The notes below the pieces were generated by a model. The model ran no database searches and was not told the origin of the DNA. It saw only the letters and a list, made by a program, of their open reading frames with translations. A DNA stretch of 64,000 bases from Cymbidium sinense. Lineage: Eukaryota; Streptophyta; Magnoliopsida; Asparagales; Orchidaceae. The position numbers and the translations under genes are program-made. The stretch spans positions 83,902,114 through 83,966,113 of the forward strand of contig CM038228.1 of assembly GCA_021442155.1 (NCBI GenBank). Reading direction: 5' to 3'. Numbering within the stretch: the first letter of the stretch is position 1; every line of letters begins with the position of its first letter. Below are positions 48,825 through 60,364 of the stretch, one piece after another.

Positions 48825-50940
48825 CTAACGCCTCCGTCGTCTGCATGGAATCGCACCACTCCCAGGTGTGTACTGGTCAGGTGCACGTGATGGACGATCA
48901 CACAGCTGATGGTGGCCCTCCAATGCAAGATCTTCGGAAGTCTGGATAGTCCTGTGACGGAAGATAGGTGGTTGTGACTTAGACGTAGGCTGGTATGTAG
49001 AAGGACTTGGATCAGCATACATAGATGGACCTGTATCAGCATATGTAGATGGCTCATCGCTCCAATCATGGTGTAGGACATCCTCTGTAAGCTCCAATCG
49101 CATGTCGATATGTACGCATACTCACAAGTTTTGCATAATACCTGCATTCTATCGACGGCTCCAGAGCTTGTGCTCATCCACCGCGTAGAAATGCGAAGAT
49201 GTCGAGTGGATGTGCTCCAACTATATGAAAAAATAGTGTGTAAAATTAGCCTGAAGTAACATATTGAATTCAAATGAATACTTATGTTAATGCTTACATA
49301 TATACATTCTACAAGTGCTCTGGGATTGTAAGTGGTCGGAGGATTTGTCGGGGCGGCCAGTAAATAGAGAGAAGCCCATGATCTGAACCATCACATGTAC
49401 TGGTTGATAGCTGTCAGGCTATCCTCATCTTCATCCAAGCCCTCGATGAGGTAATCCCCTGCCTCTCCTAAGCGACAATGTGCACCTGGTGGTAATCAAC
49501 CCAGTCGACATCCGCTTTGCCTCGACCATCGACCCTTTTGAAACTAGGGTCAATTGGTGCCACATCTACTCTAGGTATGGGCTCGGTGTCGACACTCGAT
49601 CGGGCCACTCCACCCTCTTCTACGTCGAGACTCTCTAACCATATATCGAGCCTCGAGCATGTATGTGTGAGCGTGGTGTGATCACGCCGGTCTGGCTCCC
49701 AAATCACCTGCACATATTAAAAATTATGTAAAATTAGAATATGCATTATAGATATTTGAATCAAAATGTACTCTGCAAGTCCAACCTTAGTATGCAACAA
49801 GCCATCTAGCTCATTTCTATATAATGCAACGTTCGCCATTGGCATCTGACGAACGTATCTCTCATTCCACCTATGCACCCAACACAGTTTTAACAAACAT
49901 ATAAGCTAGAAATTTGAAAGTGCAGAACATAAAATATATCTCAACCCAATGGTGAGACTATCAAGATCAGTTGGATATGGAACATGTAGGATCGGCCTCC
50001 CCACATGAATATGCTCCAAAGACTATATTTGTAGTAGGTGTAGGCAGCCAACCATGTTGGCCTTGGTGGGCCTAGTCGATTCGTAGAGTTCTCTATAGAG
50101 GTGGGCCAGAACTGCTCCTCCTATAGCTAGCGTACTGAATGAATCTAGGTCTTCTAGAAGTGGAAGATACTGCAGGTGGACCTCAAAACCTGATGTATCT
50201 GGCAGTAAGAAACACCCAATAAGAAATAGAATGTAGGCACAGTGCGAAAAACTCCTGATCTTTGAAATGGGTGACTCTTTGTAAAAGACTATGCCACCTG
50301 GCATGCATGTCTGTGCACTCGGCTCATCGAAGGTCGATGTGTGTGGGCGATCGGGTTTATGGTCACGTCATGCGGTGTCGGCCAATAATTTTCGCAATCT
50401 AGCCAGCTAGCCCATCCCTTCCCTCATTGATCACAATTGGGGCAATAACAGGTGTCCCATCAACATGCAAACTCAGGATCATCGCAACGTCCAGGAGCGT
50501 TATAGTCATCTCACCAACAGCTAGGTGGAAGGTGTTAGTTTGTGGAGACCATCTCTCAACCAAGGCGATGGCGATGGTGATCTAAGATGAAACAAGGCGG
50601 CTAGCACCGTGCCTCGCCCCATGATGAATCTTCTGCAAGTGATGGGTCACTCCTTCAGCATAAGCAAGTGCGAAGCAGCCTCTAGAATAGTGTTATGCAA
50701 AAAAAAAAGATTGATCAGTCATTAAGCAAAATAAAATTTATGTAGGTGTAACGTAGAAGCATAAATTAAATATTACATACAAGATGTCGTGGCGCTATGC
50801 GTCCATATAGGGAGGCTATGCTAGGGTGGACCTCTAGGTGGCTCAACGTGGGGTGGCCTCCCCAGCATGGCCTCGACCGTCTAACTGTGGCGGTGCTCTA
50901 CCATCATCTGAAGAAAACAAATGCACAGTCGATCTAGATA
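48825..50940 (-). pseudogene. Plant mobile domain (MAIN-like) gene of MULE1 (broken)
   Basis: The domain (also called aminotransferase-like mobile domain) occurs in MULEs and, domesticated, in the MAIN/MAIL proteins. Reading leftward I see LVERWSPQTNTFHLAVGEM, TITLLDVA and LHVDGTPV (50590-50450), HCAYILFLIGCFLLPD (50240-50190), VHLQYLPLLEDLD (50180-50140), GGAVLAHLYRELYE (50115-50075), then QVIWEPDRRD (49710) and VDYHQVHIVA (49500-49468), and a proline/serine-rich tail ending RRRRR and a stop at about 48825. Frameshifts and stops occur, and some gaps between blocks may be introns. Its lying inside the terminal repeats shows it is the transposon copy, not a host gene. Confidence 0.87.
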
Positions 50941-51059
50941 GTTCTAAATAATGAAAGGGAAATTATAGCATAAAGTAAGGAAAAAATAAGAGTACTGCAA
51001 CTTACAAGGAAAATCTAAGTAACATGTACTAAACATATACATTTTATGCTAAAGTATCC

Positions 51060-53567
51060 ACGACATACCTTCTACTATTAACATTGTGTGGGCATGATGA
51101 CCTGTAGTGGCTAGCTGTCTTGCATAGACTGCAAGTTCTACTACTGTTAGCTCTATTTTCATCCATTGCATTTCTGTACTTGCTAGTACGAGGCCTACTT
51201 GACCTTCTACGAAAATTGGGTGGCTACAATGCTACTAATCCATGCTCTGCACTGAAAGATGGCCACTTAGAACGGTCAAGCAAAGTGTGAAACTCATTTA
51301 TGTATGTGAGCTTATACAGATGCAGCGTGTAGTACTGTGACACACACGTTAGGTGGTTCAATCTTTTAAATCCCAGTGCAGCAACAACATGCAAGCATGA
51401 CCAATGATATATGATCGTCTTGTTACGACTGTAGTTACATTGGCTATTATCAAGCAAATCAACTCTAAATGATCTTGACCTCAAATACCCATCTCCGAGG
51501 GTTGATGTTCAGTTCGTGAAATGTTTGGCTTTCCTTTCAAGATTATCGTAACATTGAGGATACCCTTTGTATGAAAATAGATAAGTTGGTCTCCTGTTGT
51601 TGAGTTGCAGAGGCAAGTCTTTTCATGAACAATGCAACTAAGTTATAGTAAATAGAAGTAATTAGAGCTGAATCGATAAACCACGAGTCCATTTCAGAAC
51701 ACCGTTAAAACATTCAGATGCATTAGTCATCATTGTACCATAACACATTCCACCATCATGTACAAGTGACCACTTAATAGGGTCACGCTCCACAAACCAT
51801 TTGTGAGCTTCTTCCTTCACATTTTTAATATCTAACATGAAATAATTAAACTCACGAATATCATCAGTGTTTCTTATCATATACATCTTCTGGCATATAA
51901 ATTCAACATCACCAATCCCCAATCTATGTGTCACCTTTTTAAAATTTTCACGTAGATGGCATGCGATAAGCTGCATGGAAAACTTCTCTACACCGTAACA
52001 AACCGCATGTTTATCGATATTATGCACAAATCATGTCTAGTAGACAAGACATATTAAGCATATTAAGAACCACAACTAGGAATCAGTTGACTCGGACTCT
52101 ACAACAGTAAAGGAAAGTGGAAACAACTCAATGTTTCCATCTATTCTAACAACGGTTAATAACGTACCATGGTGCTTTCCAAACAAAAATATACCCTCTA
52201 AGCTCAGCACTAGACGACAGCTACCCCAGCCCATAATGAAAGGACCAAATGCCCAAAAAAGTCATTGGAAGCACCATGTACTGCTAGACTAGATTTTACA
52301 GACTGTACCAGGTAAAGTAGTACAAAATGATTCCATGTAAAGGTTGATTGTCCTGTAAGACTATTCCCAACTGCCAAAGATTGCTTTTATTGCCTTACGC
52401 CTTGCATCCCTGGCCTTCATGTAGGAAACTTTAACATTAAACTTTGACTCTATTCTACATATAATCTCCCAAGGTTTCAGATCAATTTGATGCCTGATCA
52501 CAGGTATAATGAAATAAGCTATGAATCTTGAACTACACTACCGATGACTGCATGCGCTAATTATATTAATACATCTATGATTTTTCCCAACTCTAGATAT
52601 TCTCCAAGCACCCCCTAAATGTCTGCTACGGTTATAATGCAAATGCCAATTACATGGTTTGGTAGGACTATTATGGTGTAGACATGTAACCGTATAGTTC
52701 TTTGGTTAGAGGTCAATGTTTGGAATTGAACATTATTCACTATACACCACCCAATAACAGCAAACTGAAGACTCCATTTACTTGCGAAACACATACCTTC
52801 GATAAGGTCACCTGGGATTTCAATATCGTCCATCATGACATTTTCATCAGATGGACCGTCAAAGTAAATATCATTGTCCCACTCTCTCGTAATTTGACAC
52901 ATTCGTACATACTCATTTATGGACAACATCTAATTTTCACTATCAATATTCCGGAGTGAATGACTTTTTAAAAGATCGTCATTGGCTACGTTCCCAATCA
53001 CAGTGGCTTCTAACCCAAGTGAACAATCATCATCACTGATATCCTGCTCAGACTCACTACTTGAACCACTACTTATAATCTGATACTCATCATCACCTGC
53101 ATCACTCTGCGGCACATACGGTTCCTCCAACGATAAATAATATCATCATTGCCATAGAAGTCATAAGCAGGATGGCACATATGGTTAAACTTATTAAAGT
53201 AAGGAGAGGGAATTAAATATTACAAGTATAAACAGGGAAAGGTTGACAAGGTATTACTAGGAATCAATTCATCAAATCTGCTCTGTGTCGCCACAGGTAC
53301 ATGTGCGGTGAAATCCTGTGTATGCGTCATTGGTATATCCACTAATCTTATTACCGGATCAGCTGATGTGGATGCAACATTAGCATCCTCCACTTCCACA
53401 TACAACACTAATATCTGATGGGAAGCTTCATCCAGTGTAACATCGCAAACTTCATCGTTAGATATAACATACGCTATAAATCCGTTACCCACCGGATAAC
53501 GACATGTAAGACTGACTGTGTGACACTCTGAATCAATGTGCAAGATTCTCATAATTCTTTGTTTCAA
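51060..53567 (-). pseudogene. MuDR-type transposase of MULE1 (broken)
   Basis: The N-terminal PB1-like part has LTCRYPVGNGFIAYVISNDE (53510-53450). An acidic serine-rich linker (53130-52930) follows, then IPGDLIEGMCFASKWSLQFAV and NNVQFQTLTSNQRTIRL (DNA-binding MuDR region, to about 52690). The MULE core shows SLEGIFLFGKHHGTLLTVV (52205-52150), where the family has DGTHL.GK: the first catalytic aspartate is Glu here (codon 52196-52198). The second site is reduced to DKHA-like sequence across a frameshift (about 52020). FNGVLKWTRGL (51690), a SWIM-like block (51480-51400) and the knuckle CSLCKTASHYRSSCP (about 51140-51095) end the protein. Confidence 0.92.
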
Positions 53568-53760
53568 TTCTAGTAAGGTCGTCGCCCTTAACTGGATGAT
53601 TTGACCTCACATAACTTGACTGAATTGCTCGTCGATACTTAGTTTGCCTCCATAGAAAAGATCAGCGAAACAAATTCTCTATTCATTCTTGTAGAACAAA
53701 CTACATAAATCATAAGAAATTTAAATCAATTGACATGTTATACAAATGCCTCCATCTATA

Positions 53761-53808
53761 CCTAAACCCTAAAACCTGATAAACCTAAACCTAAACCTAA
53801 ACCCTAAG
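53761..53808. promoter_or_regulatory. Telo-box-like cluster in the 5' region of MULE1
   Basis: AAACCCTAAAACC and CCTAAACCTAAACCTAAACC, ending AAACCCTAAG. AAACCCTA is the telo-box found in plant promoters and leaders. It lies about 190 bases upstream of the transposase start (minus strand). Confidence 0.5.
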
Positions 53809-54379
53809 AATGGGCAGAACCTTGATGGAAGGAACGTCACCGTCAACCAGGCTTAGTTTAATCTTGTGGCGAAGGCTAACATAAACATACAATTCAAATC
53901 CAACAATGAAATTCTAACCATACAATTCTAATCCCTAGCACACATACTCTATTAATTTATAAATGAAAAGAAATAGAGATTTACCGTGTGTTGACGAAGA
54001 ACGATGGTATTGTCGCAAAAAATGATAGAATCCATCGCAGGAAACTTCCTCGAATGAAATGGAGTCGTCAGAATCATCACCGGAAGCTAATGTTGGCTTC
54101 CAACGGCTGCTAGATGGAGAGGGAAATCGTCAAACGTTGTGGACGCTATCGGGAAGAAAATGAGCTACTTTTGGCTAGAAGGAGAAGACGGAATAATGCC
54201 GGCGTGTGGAACAATGCCGACAGCTGCCGGGAAGCTTGGAGACGAAGAGGGCCATGCTTGGAAGAGGAAAACCGGTCGGTGGCTCGCAGGAAGGCATCGG
54301 ATGCTCACGTCAGAGGCGTCGGGGGCAGAATGAAGGAAAGCATATAGCTGATCGGTCCGATCGGCCCAATTTCTTTATC

Positions 54380-54555
54380 CCTACGCTAGTCGCCGACTAA
54401 GTGGGCACTTCACATTACCGTGACAATTTTATGCCACATCGATTTCGATGTGGCTATCTAGTCGCCCACTCAATAGATGACTATGTCTATTTTAATTTTT
54501 TTAATGATACTTAATTGCCTAATTACGTTTCTAATCATATTTATTAAAAAAAATC
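54380..54555 (-). repeat. MULE1 terminal inverted repeat, right
   Basis: The reverse complement reads GATTTTTTTTAATAAATATG, ATTAGAAACGTAATTAGGC and GAGTGGGCGACTAGATAGCC, in the same order as the left repeat. GTCGCCCACT is at 54461-54470, and a degraded palindrome lies at 54388-54410. Confidence 0.92.
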
Positions 54556-54564
54556 CTCGCGATA
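54556..54564 (+). repeat. Target-site duplication of MULE1, right
   Basis: CTCGCGATA, identical to 48284-48292. Confidence 0.95.
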
Positions 54565-55150
54565 ATGGTCAGCATATTCAGGCTCCACCTCGTAGAAGCT
54601 GTTCATCACCGCACCGTAGTTCCTAGATCCTACCTCCTTTGCCTCATTAATTATCTCCAAGAAGAAATCAAATGGCATTCCTGCTAATTTTTTGAAGTCA
54701 AAGACTTGGTTTTTTCATCTCTTCGGTGAGGGAGGGGAGGATGAAGGAATCCTCATCCACCGGCCATGGCGGCAACGCGTCGGTGGCATATAGTGGTTGT
54801 TGGTGCCGGAAGACGAGCCTGAATACCTCGGTAGCAGATGGTATCCACAAAATAGTCGGTACGATCGATGCATATCTTCTTGAGTCAAAAGGTGGCCTGG
54901 GAGGCGGCACTTTGAAGAAGTTGATGCGTTGGTGGTGGAGAGGATGAAGGAGCGTTCTTTCATCCTAAGTCGGCCAAGGAATGGACGATGTGAAGAGATG
55001 GAAGTCGTCGATGGTGGGGATGATGTCGGCATTGTGGGTGGTGAGGATGGTGATGTAGGCACTGGCGGTGAAAAACTTCCATGTCGACAAAGGGAGCATG
55101 TGGCCTGCCATGACAGGAAGAAAAGCATGTGGAGACGGTTGGCATCCCAT
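54556..55150 (-). pseudogene. UGT pseudogene 2, 5' part
   Basis: The start codon is at 55150 (ATGGGATGCC; paralogue at 23497). The N-terminus reads PHAFLPVMAGHMLPL (family P.(M)AQGH; a few bases are lost), then FFTASAYITILTTHNADIIP and IDDFHLFTSSIPWP, shifting frames. Near 54700-54560 the best-preserved block reads [40 protein letters not shown] and [10 protein letters not shown], which is UGT73-like. MULE1 interrupts at HYRE and MULE2 lies on the start codon. The enzyme would glycosylate small molecules; this copy cannot. Confidence 0.92.
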
Positions 55151-55157
55151 GGCTAGG

Positions 55158-55295
55158 AGAAAATATTACGTCGAGTCTGACGTATAGCTCGTGGACTCCA
55201 ATCCATCGACGATGTCCACTATTTATTTTCCCATTTTAGTGGTTAACGGGCAAGATAATAACGGAGGATAAGGGATGGCATATTCATGGCGATTA
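55158..55295 (+). repeat. MULE2 terminal inverted repeat, left
   Basis: Starts AGAAAATATTACGTC. It pairs with 63168-63299 over ATTTATTTTCCCATTTTAG (TTCTCC on the other side), TAGTGGTTAACGG and ATGGCGATT. Confidence 0.9.
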
Positions 55296-55360
55296 CACTT
55301 TCTCGACCGTAAGCATCATTGGAATGCGCGGGAGGAATTTAAAAGAAATATATAGATAGA

Positions 55361-55378
55361 TTTAGGGTTTAGGGTTAG
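55361..55378. promoter_or_regulatory. Telo-box-like pair inside the left end of MULE2
   Basis: TTTAGGGTTTAGGGTTAG, i.e. two overlapping AAACCCTA boxes on the minus strand, about 65 bases inside the left terminal repeat. A single AAACCCTAA is near the other end (about 62928). Confidence 0.45.
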
Positions 55379-55544
55379 TTTTTTCATGCAAAATGAGCTC
55401 AGAAGAGAAATAGAAAATCTCATTTCCTTTTTACAAAAGAACCATGAAGATGGAGAACGTTGAGGAAATAGCGACCAATTTAGCTGAGGATCAATTAAAT
55501 AGAAATTCATCGGTAATATTTCTCGTGCATTTTTTCTACGTTTG

Positions 55545-56895
55545 TTAATGATATTCTTGGTCTGTCTGAAGAGAATATGTTCATTACATTCCATTAGAAG
55601 CAATTTGGATGCTTTTTTGTTGAATTTAGGATTTTTAGTGTTATTTTATATCTGTACTCTCTGTACCTCTTTGGAGGGTACAGAGCATTTAGGGACCTCT
55701 TTTGCTAGTTTATTTTGCCTACTTCTTTTGATTATGTTTAGGGCATTCCAATGGAAGCATTTGGAGGCTATTTGGATGGTATTTTGTATTCAGACTCTGC
55801 ACCTCTTTGGAGGGTACAGATCATTTTGGGACTTCTTTTGCGCTTTATTTTACCTACTTTGGTTATGTTTAGGCATTCCAATGGAAGCATTTGGAGGCTG
55901 CTTTGGATGATTTGGTGAGTATTTTGCTATCTCTCTTTGAGGGTACAAATCATTTTGTCCTTCTTTTTTTATTTTGCCTACTTCTTTGGTTATGTTTAGG
56001 CATTCCAATGGAAGCATTTGGAGCTTTGGATGGTTTGGGGTATTTTCTCATTCTCACCTCTTTGGAGGGTAGATCATTTTGTCTTTTTTTCAGTTTATTT
56101 TGCCTATTTCTTTGATTATGTTTAGGAAAGGAAGCATTTGGAGGTCGCTTTGGATGGTTTCGTGGGTATTTTGTATATGTACTCTGCATCCTCTTTGAGG
56201 GTAGATCTTATCCTTCTTTGCCGTTTATTTTGCCTACTTCTTTTGGTTATGTTTAGGGCATTCCAATGGAAGCAAAGGCTATTTGGATAGTTTCGGTGTA
56301 TTTTGTATCTCTCGTACCTCTTTGAGGGTAGATCATTTTGTCCTTCTTTCAAGTTTATTTTGCTTACTTCTTTGGTTATGTTTAGGGCATTCCAATGGAA
56401 GCATTTGGAGGTGTTTGGTTTTGGTGGGTATTTTGCATCTCAGTACTCTATACCTCTTTGAGGGTACATCATTTATGTCATTTCTTTTAGTTTATTTGCT
56501 GCTTTTTGAGATAATATTCATTACATTACAATGGAAGCAATCTGGGACCTACTTGGATGGTTTGGGGGGATATTTTTTATCTGTATTCTATGTACCTCTT
56601 TGGATGGTACAGATCATTTATGTCATTTTTCTTTATTTTGCAATTCTAGATAATGTTCATTCCATTACAATGGAGCAATTTGAAAGTCGCTTGGATGATT
56701 TCTAGCTATTTTTTGTATCAGACTCTCTCAGATCTCTTTGGAGGGTACTAAGCATTTAGGGAGTTCTTTTGCTTTTTATTTTGCCTGCTTTTGATGATGT
56801 TCATTACATTCAATGGAAGCAATTTGATGGTTTGGATATTTTCGGGTGTTTTATTGCAGACTCTCGTACTCTTTGGAGTACATCATTTATGGACT
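55545..56895 (+). repeat. MULE2 left subterminal tandem array, ~128-137-bp unit, about 10 copies
   Basis: Units contain CATTCCAATGGAAGCATTTG, GAGGCTATTTGGATGGTTT, CTGTACCTCTTTGGAGGGTA, CAGATCATTTTGGGACTTC and TTTTGCCTACTTCTTTGG. Landmarks lie near 55749, 55877, 56005, 56129, 56263, 56391, 56528, 56668 and 56810. Two variants exist: one with GGTTATGTTTAGG and one with GATAATGTTCATTACATT. The repeat yields spurious Trp/Phe-rich frames (55542-56705). Confidence 0.93.
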
Positions 56896-57690
56896 ATCTA
56901 GTTTGAAAATTTAGTTGGCAAATTTAATCTCATAATGTGGTGACAAATTTAAAAAACCTCTTAATCTATTGTATTTACAATATTCAGTAGTTGAAAATAA
57001 TTATTATATAATTAAATGTTAAAAGTTATCGCTTACGGAGAAGTTTCATTACAGTTATAATAGAATTAAATTTGTCATATTGCAATGCAACGAAAAGAGT
57101 ACTATTTTTTTATAATAGATTAACTTATTTTATTTTTGTTTCATCTAAATAAATAGACAAGTCAGTCTGATAAGGTTCAAGTAAATATTCAACTTCATTT
57201 CACTCGAGCATGAGCATACTAAGAATACATATGAGTTAATTTTTTTAACTGCTTTTTTTTCAAAATAAAAAAAAAACAGCTAACAGCAATCATAATCGTA
57301 GTTTAATACATATGAGTTAAAATTAAATTTTACAATCAAAAATTTACTTACACCAACCACAATAACTTTACAATGAAACTTTTAAAAAAAAGATAATCCC
57401 TACTGGCCAGTAATCCCTAATTTAATTTCATGCATTAATTTTATACCTTCTGCTGGATAACATTTATTTTATGCATTCGACTGCATTAATTTTATGCATT
57501 CTGCTCATAACCAAATCCATAAGATAAAAATATGATTGCTGGAGTAAAATATCATCCCGAGTAAAATATCGGAAATCAAACTATATGAATTGAAAAAGAA
57601 GTTACAAAAGCAGAGTAAAATATCATCCCATCCATAAACCATCCATTCACTTCAACAAAAAACACTAATCTTCAAGCCACCAAACCGATG
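56896..57690. other. MULE2 interior, A+T-rich, no recognised gene
   Basis: No frame or motif. By position it is the region downstream of the Ulp1-like gene. Confidence 0.5.
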
Positions 57691-57714
57691 CATTATACAA
57701 AATTCTATATCAAA

Positions 57715-58560
57715 CTAAATACTATTGTTCTCAATTTTGATTTTAAGTCCCAAACAAAATATAGTGTAAGCGAACTCAGCCCTAAATATATTCATCTTCT
57801 TTGGCCAATCCTGGTGGTCTACCCAGTCCACTGGAGGTTTGCTGATTGCTGCCTCCATGTATTTGCAGACAAACATTCCGCAGTCGACACTATTTTCTTG
57901 GACTGGTATCCCACTCACCATTTCAATTGGCCATTTCTTGGGATCGCTCGCAAAAGACTGGCCAGCATCTTCAACAAGTAATTTGATCTGAATAGCAAAA
58001 CATAATCTCAACAAGTTGGCAAGAAAATAGTTAAGAGGAACCAAATTTGAAAACTTTCTTACAATCTCGGAAGAATGCTCTTATGGGTTGGTTTGGGTAA
58101 TGAGTGGTAAAAATACGGGAATTTGACTACATGCCCAACCAGTGTCAATCGATTATCTGTGGCGAGTAAGATTAACTTCGACCCTCGAGCCTGCCAGCCA
58201 GTGACATGTTGGATAAACATTTTTGCTTTCCATCTTGGTAGGTACACGGCATAACTCTATAGGAAAAGAAGAGCGATTATAGATTATAGCTTTTATCTAA
58301 ACAAATAAGAATTGAATGTAATACCCAACATTCACGTGGGTAACATACTGCAAATCTGGCATGAAATGTCTTAATAGGGGACATCTCCGGATAGGCGAAT
58401 ACTTCTAGTAGGAAAAAATGCGAAGGCGTATCGATGTGCATCTAAGAGATGATGTCCGAGCAACTCATGATCTGCCCTATGCGATAATGATATTCCCGTG
58501 AATCTTTGTACATCCTGCCACTCTAGTGATAAATATTTTAAAGTGAGCTTAATTAAGCGA
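57715..58560 (-). pseudogene. Ulp1-like C48 cysteine peptidase of MULE2 (broken)
   Basis: Ulp1 peptidases cleave SUMO-type modifiers; versions in transposons are of unknown role. The clearest part is IPVQENSVDCGMFVCKYME (57905-57845), with the glutamine and catalytic cysteine of the Q....DCG.F.C motif. Upstream on the same strand lie a VYLPRWKAKMFIQHVTGWQ block (58245-58185), where the family has the (H)W region but no clear catalytic histidine is seen, and an HELLGHHLLDAHRYAFAFFP block (about 58465-58410). Frames shift between blocks. Terminal repeats outside place it in MULE2. Confidence 0.8.
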
Positions 58561-60364
58561 ATAGATTATTTTTATGTATGGAGCGATTGAAGTTTGACTT
58601 GTCTACTCCGAATCGAGGCATGGGCATGGATCAGACATCGGCTTAGGCAAAATAGCTCTGGATGGGAACTCAACAACATGAAGTGCCTCACGATGCGCAA
58701 GGAAATTAAGCAAAGTTAGTGATGAAGATCTAGATTCACACTGAATTTAGGATCGATCAGCGAGTATTTTCATACCTGGGTGCTCCTCCACCATAATGAT
58801 AGCAATGTAGATCGCTTATTTGGCTCATCTCGTGAACTGCTAAAATATTCTTGAAATCTATTTCTATTATTTCAAATTTAAAAGAAAGTAACTTAATACC
58901 TCACGGCTTCTAAATCTTGAGTGGAGGCAACCGCATCACTTATTCTTGATGCGTGACTTACTTTGTAGGTGGTGAAAACTAATAGCTTTTCCTCTTGCTC
59001 TGCGACACACTTTGATTGCTGGTCTGAGGTTTGCAGAGCATGTGTAGTGGAGGCCTCCACAAGAACTTCTCCTACGGTTAATTCCACATGGGCTTCCCCG
59101 TTGGAGGTATCCAACTCCATGTGGAAGCTCTTGTGGCGGCCTCCACGAGCTTCCCTCTACACCCTCTGGGGGCATTCAGTGGTAGCCTCCCAGGGTACCC
59201 TCCAGTTCACGTGGTAGCCTCTAGAGTTTCCCACAGTGGTGACCCACAGAACCTCCCACACTTTGGGGTGTGGGATTGCTTCCTGGCAAGAACTTCCGGA
59301 CATGGTCCCAGCCCATCCATCTCTCATTTGTTGCATGAAAAGGCGATCTTCAGTCCCTCTTGAAACTGCAAGTATCCCTCCACCATAAAGTCTCATGGGG
59401 GTATGTGAGAGGCGGCTGAATACACTGGGGGGGAGAATATCAAGGAGAGACATATGGAGACTCGTGGGGTTGCACTTAATTGGACTTAAAATGGGCGACA
59501 TGTGTGAATCTTTGGGACCACCCCAAGGAGCCAGTTCTCCTCTTAATATGTCTCTAGATGAAAGTGATAAGAAGAAAATGTGAAGACATACAACATAAAT
59601 AAAGATATTCTTATATGAGGAAGTCTTATTATATGTCACGGCTTCCTCCCAAACCGGTGAAAGCATTATTTGGAAACTCTATTTTTTTTGCGGCATGTGG
59701 CACTGCGGATGGAAATGATGCTTATGATGCTATGTGCCACTTTCTACTGATAAATATTTTAAGCAACTTCAATGCATTAAATTACATTCACGGAGATATA
59801 GAACATCTATCGGAAGAGAAAAACTCATATAATCCTCACAGCTCTAATCTTTGATGTAATAACATCAAATTTGGGAAAAAGAAATGGCTCACTTGATTGT
59901 ATTGACAAATCTATATGTCATCGGCGTAGGCAATCAATTTCTAATGCCACCATTGTGATATATAAAAAATAGATTTGATGAAAATATTTGTACAACTTCT
60001 GAAGCGTACTCTGACATGAGCCATCACGAATTCTCGGTTGATTCTTGTTAGTGTGAGCTGCAGTGCGGATTCGCCATCGACCTTCTCCCTCTGCATCCCT
60101 CATCATCAACTTGCAACTTCGCCGGGGTGAAAGGAATGCCGCCCACCAACAAGAAAGCTTGCTTTTCTATGTCCCAATGAGCGGATCGATGTAATGTAGA
60201 GTCTTGCTTAATTGGAGTCTAATGAATTGATGGAGATGAAGTCTCTTTTAAAATGTCGATGGCTTCATGTAAAGCGTCTTTTTAATGTGAACCACGTTCT
60301 TAGTGGTAGGCATCTGAAGTTATCCTTTTCCCGGACATGGTAAACTCACGAAAGAAAAGTCTAG
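58561..60364 (-). pseudogene. MULE2 core, probable upstream part of the Ulp1 gene (unrecognised)
   Basis: Two minus-strand open stretches, 59666-59157 (169 codons, the longest in the window) and 59120-58893 (75 codons, acidic, with VEAST-type words), lie upstream of the peptidase. The DNA at 59040-59240 is G+C-richer with repeated GTGGTAGCCTCC-like words. Neither stretch shows a family motif to me. Kaonashi-type genes have long variable regions before the peptidase, so I infer they belong to it, but this is unproven. 59860-60360 shows nothing recognisable. Confidence 0.4.

Larger units (their letters stand above)
48293..54555 (-). mobile_element. MULE1: Mutator-like element with transposase and plant mobile domain genes
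   Basis: A 6263-bp element with ~180-bp terminal inverted repeats and a perfect 9-bp duplication CTCGCGATA (48284-48292, 54556-54564). Both genes read on the minus strand: a decayed MuDR-type transposase (51060-53567) and a decayed plant-mobile-domain gene (48825-50940). Removing the element restores the UGT frame (..HYRE then V..). Coupling of the mobile domain with MULE transposases is known in plants. Stops in both genes mean it no longer moves itself. Confidence 0.94.

Noticed and set aside
48825..50940. Host MAIN-type gene
   Set aside because: It lies inside MULE1 terminal repeats beside its transposase and has stops and frameshifts.
53761..53808. Interstitial telomere
   Set aside because: Only a few units, and mixed AAACCT/AAACCCT; fits a telo-box cluster in a promoter region better.
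55542..56705. Series of Trp/Phe-rich open frames (74-140 codons)
   Set aside because: They are the tandem unit of the MULE2 left array read through; the same happens in the right array on the other strand (60560-62942).
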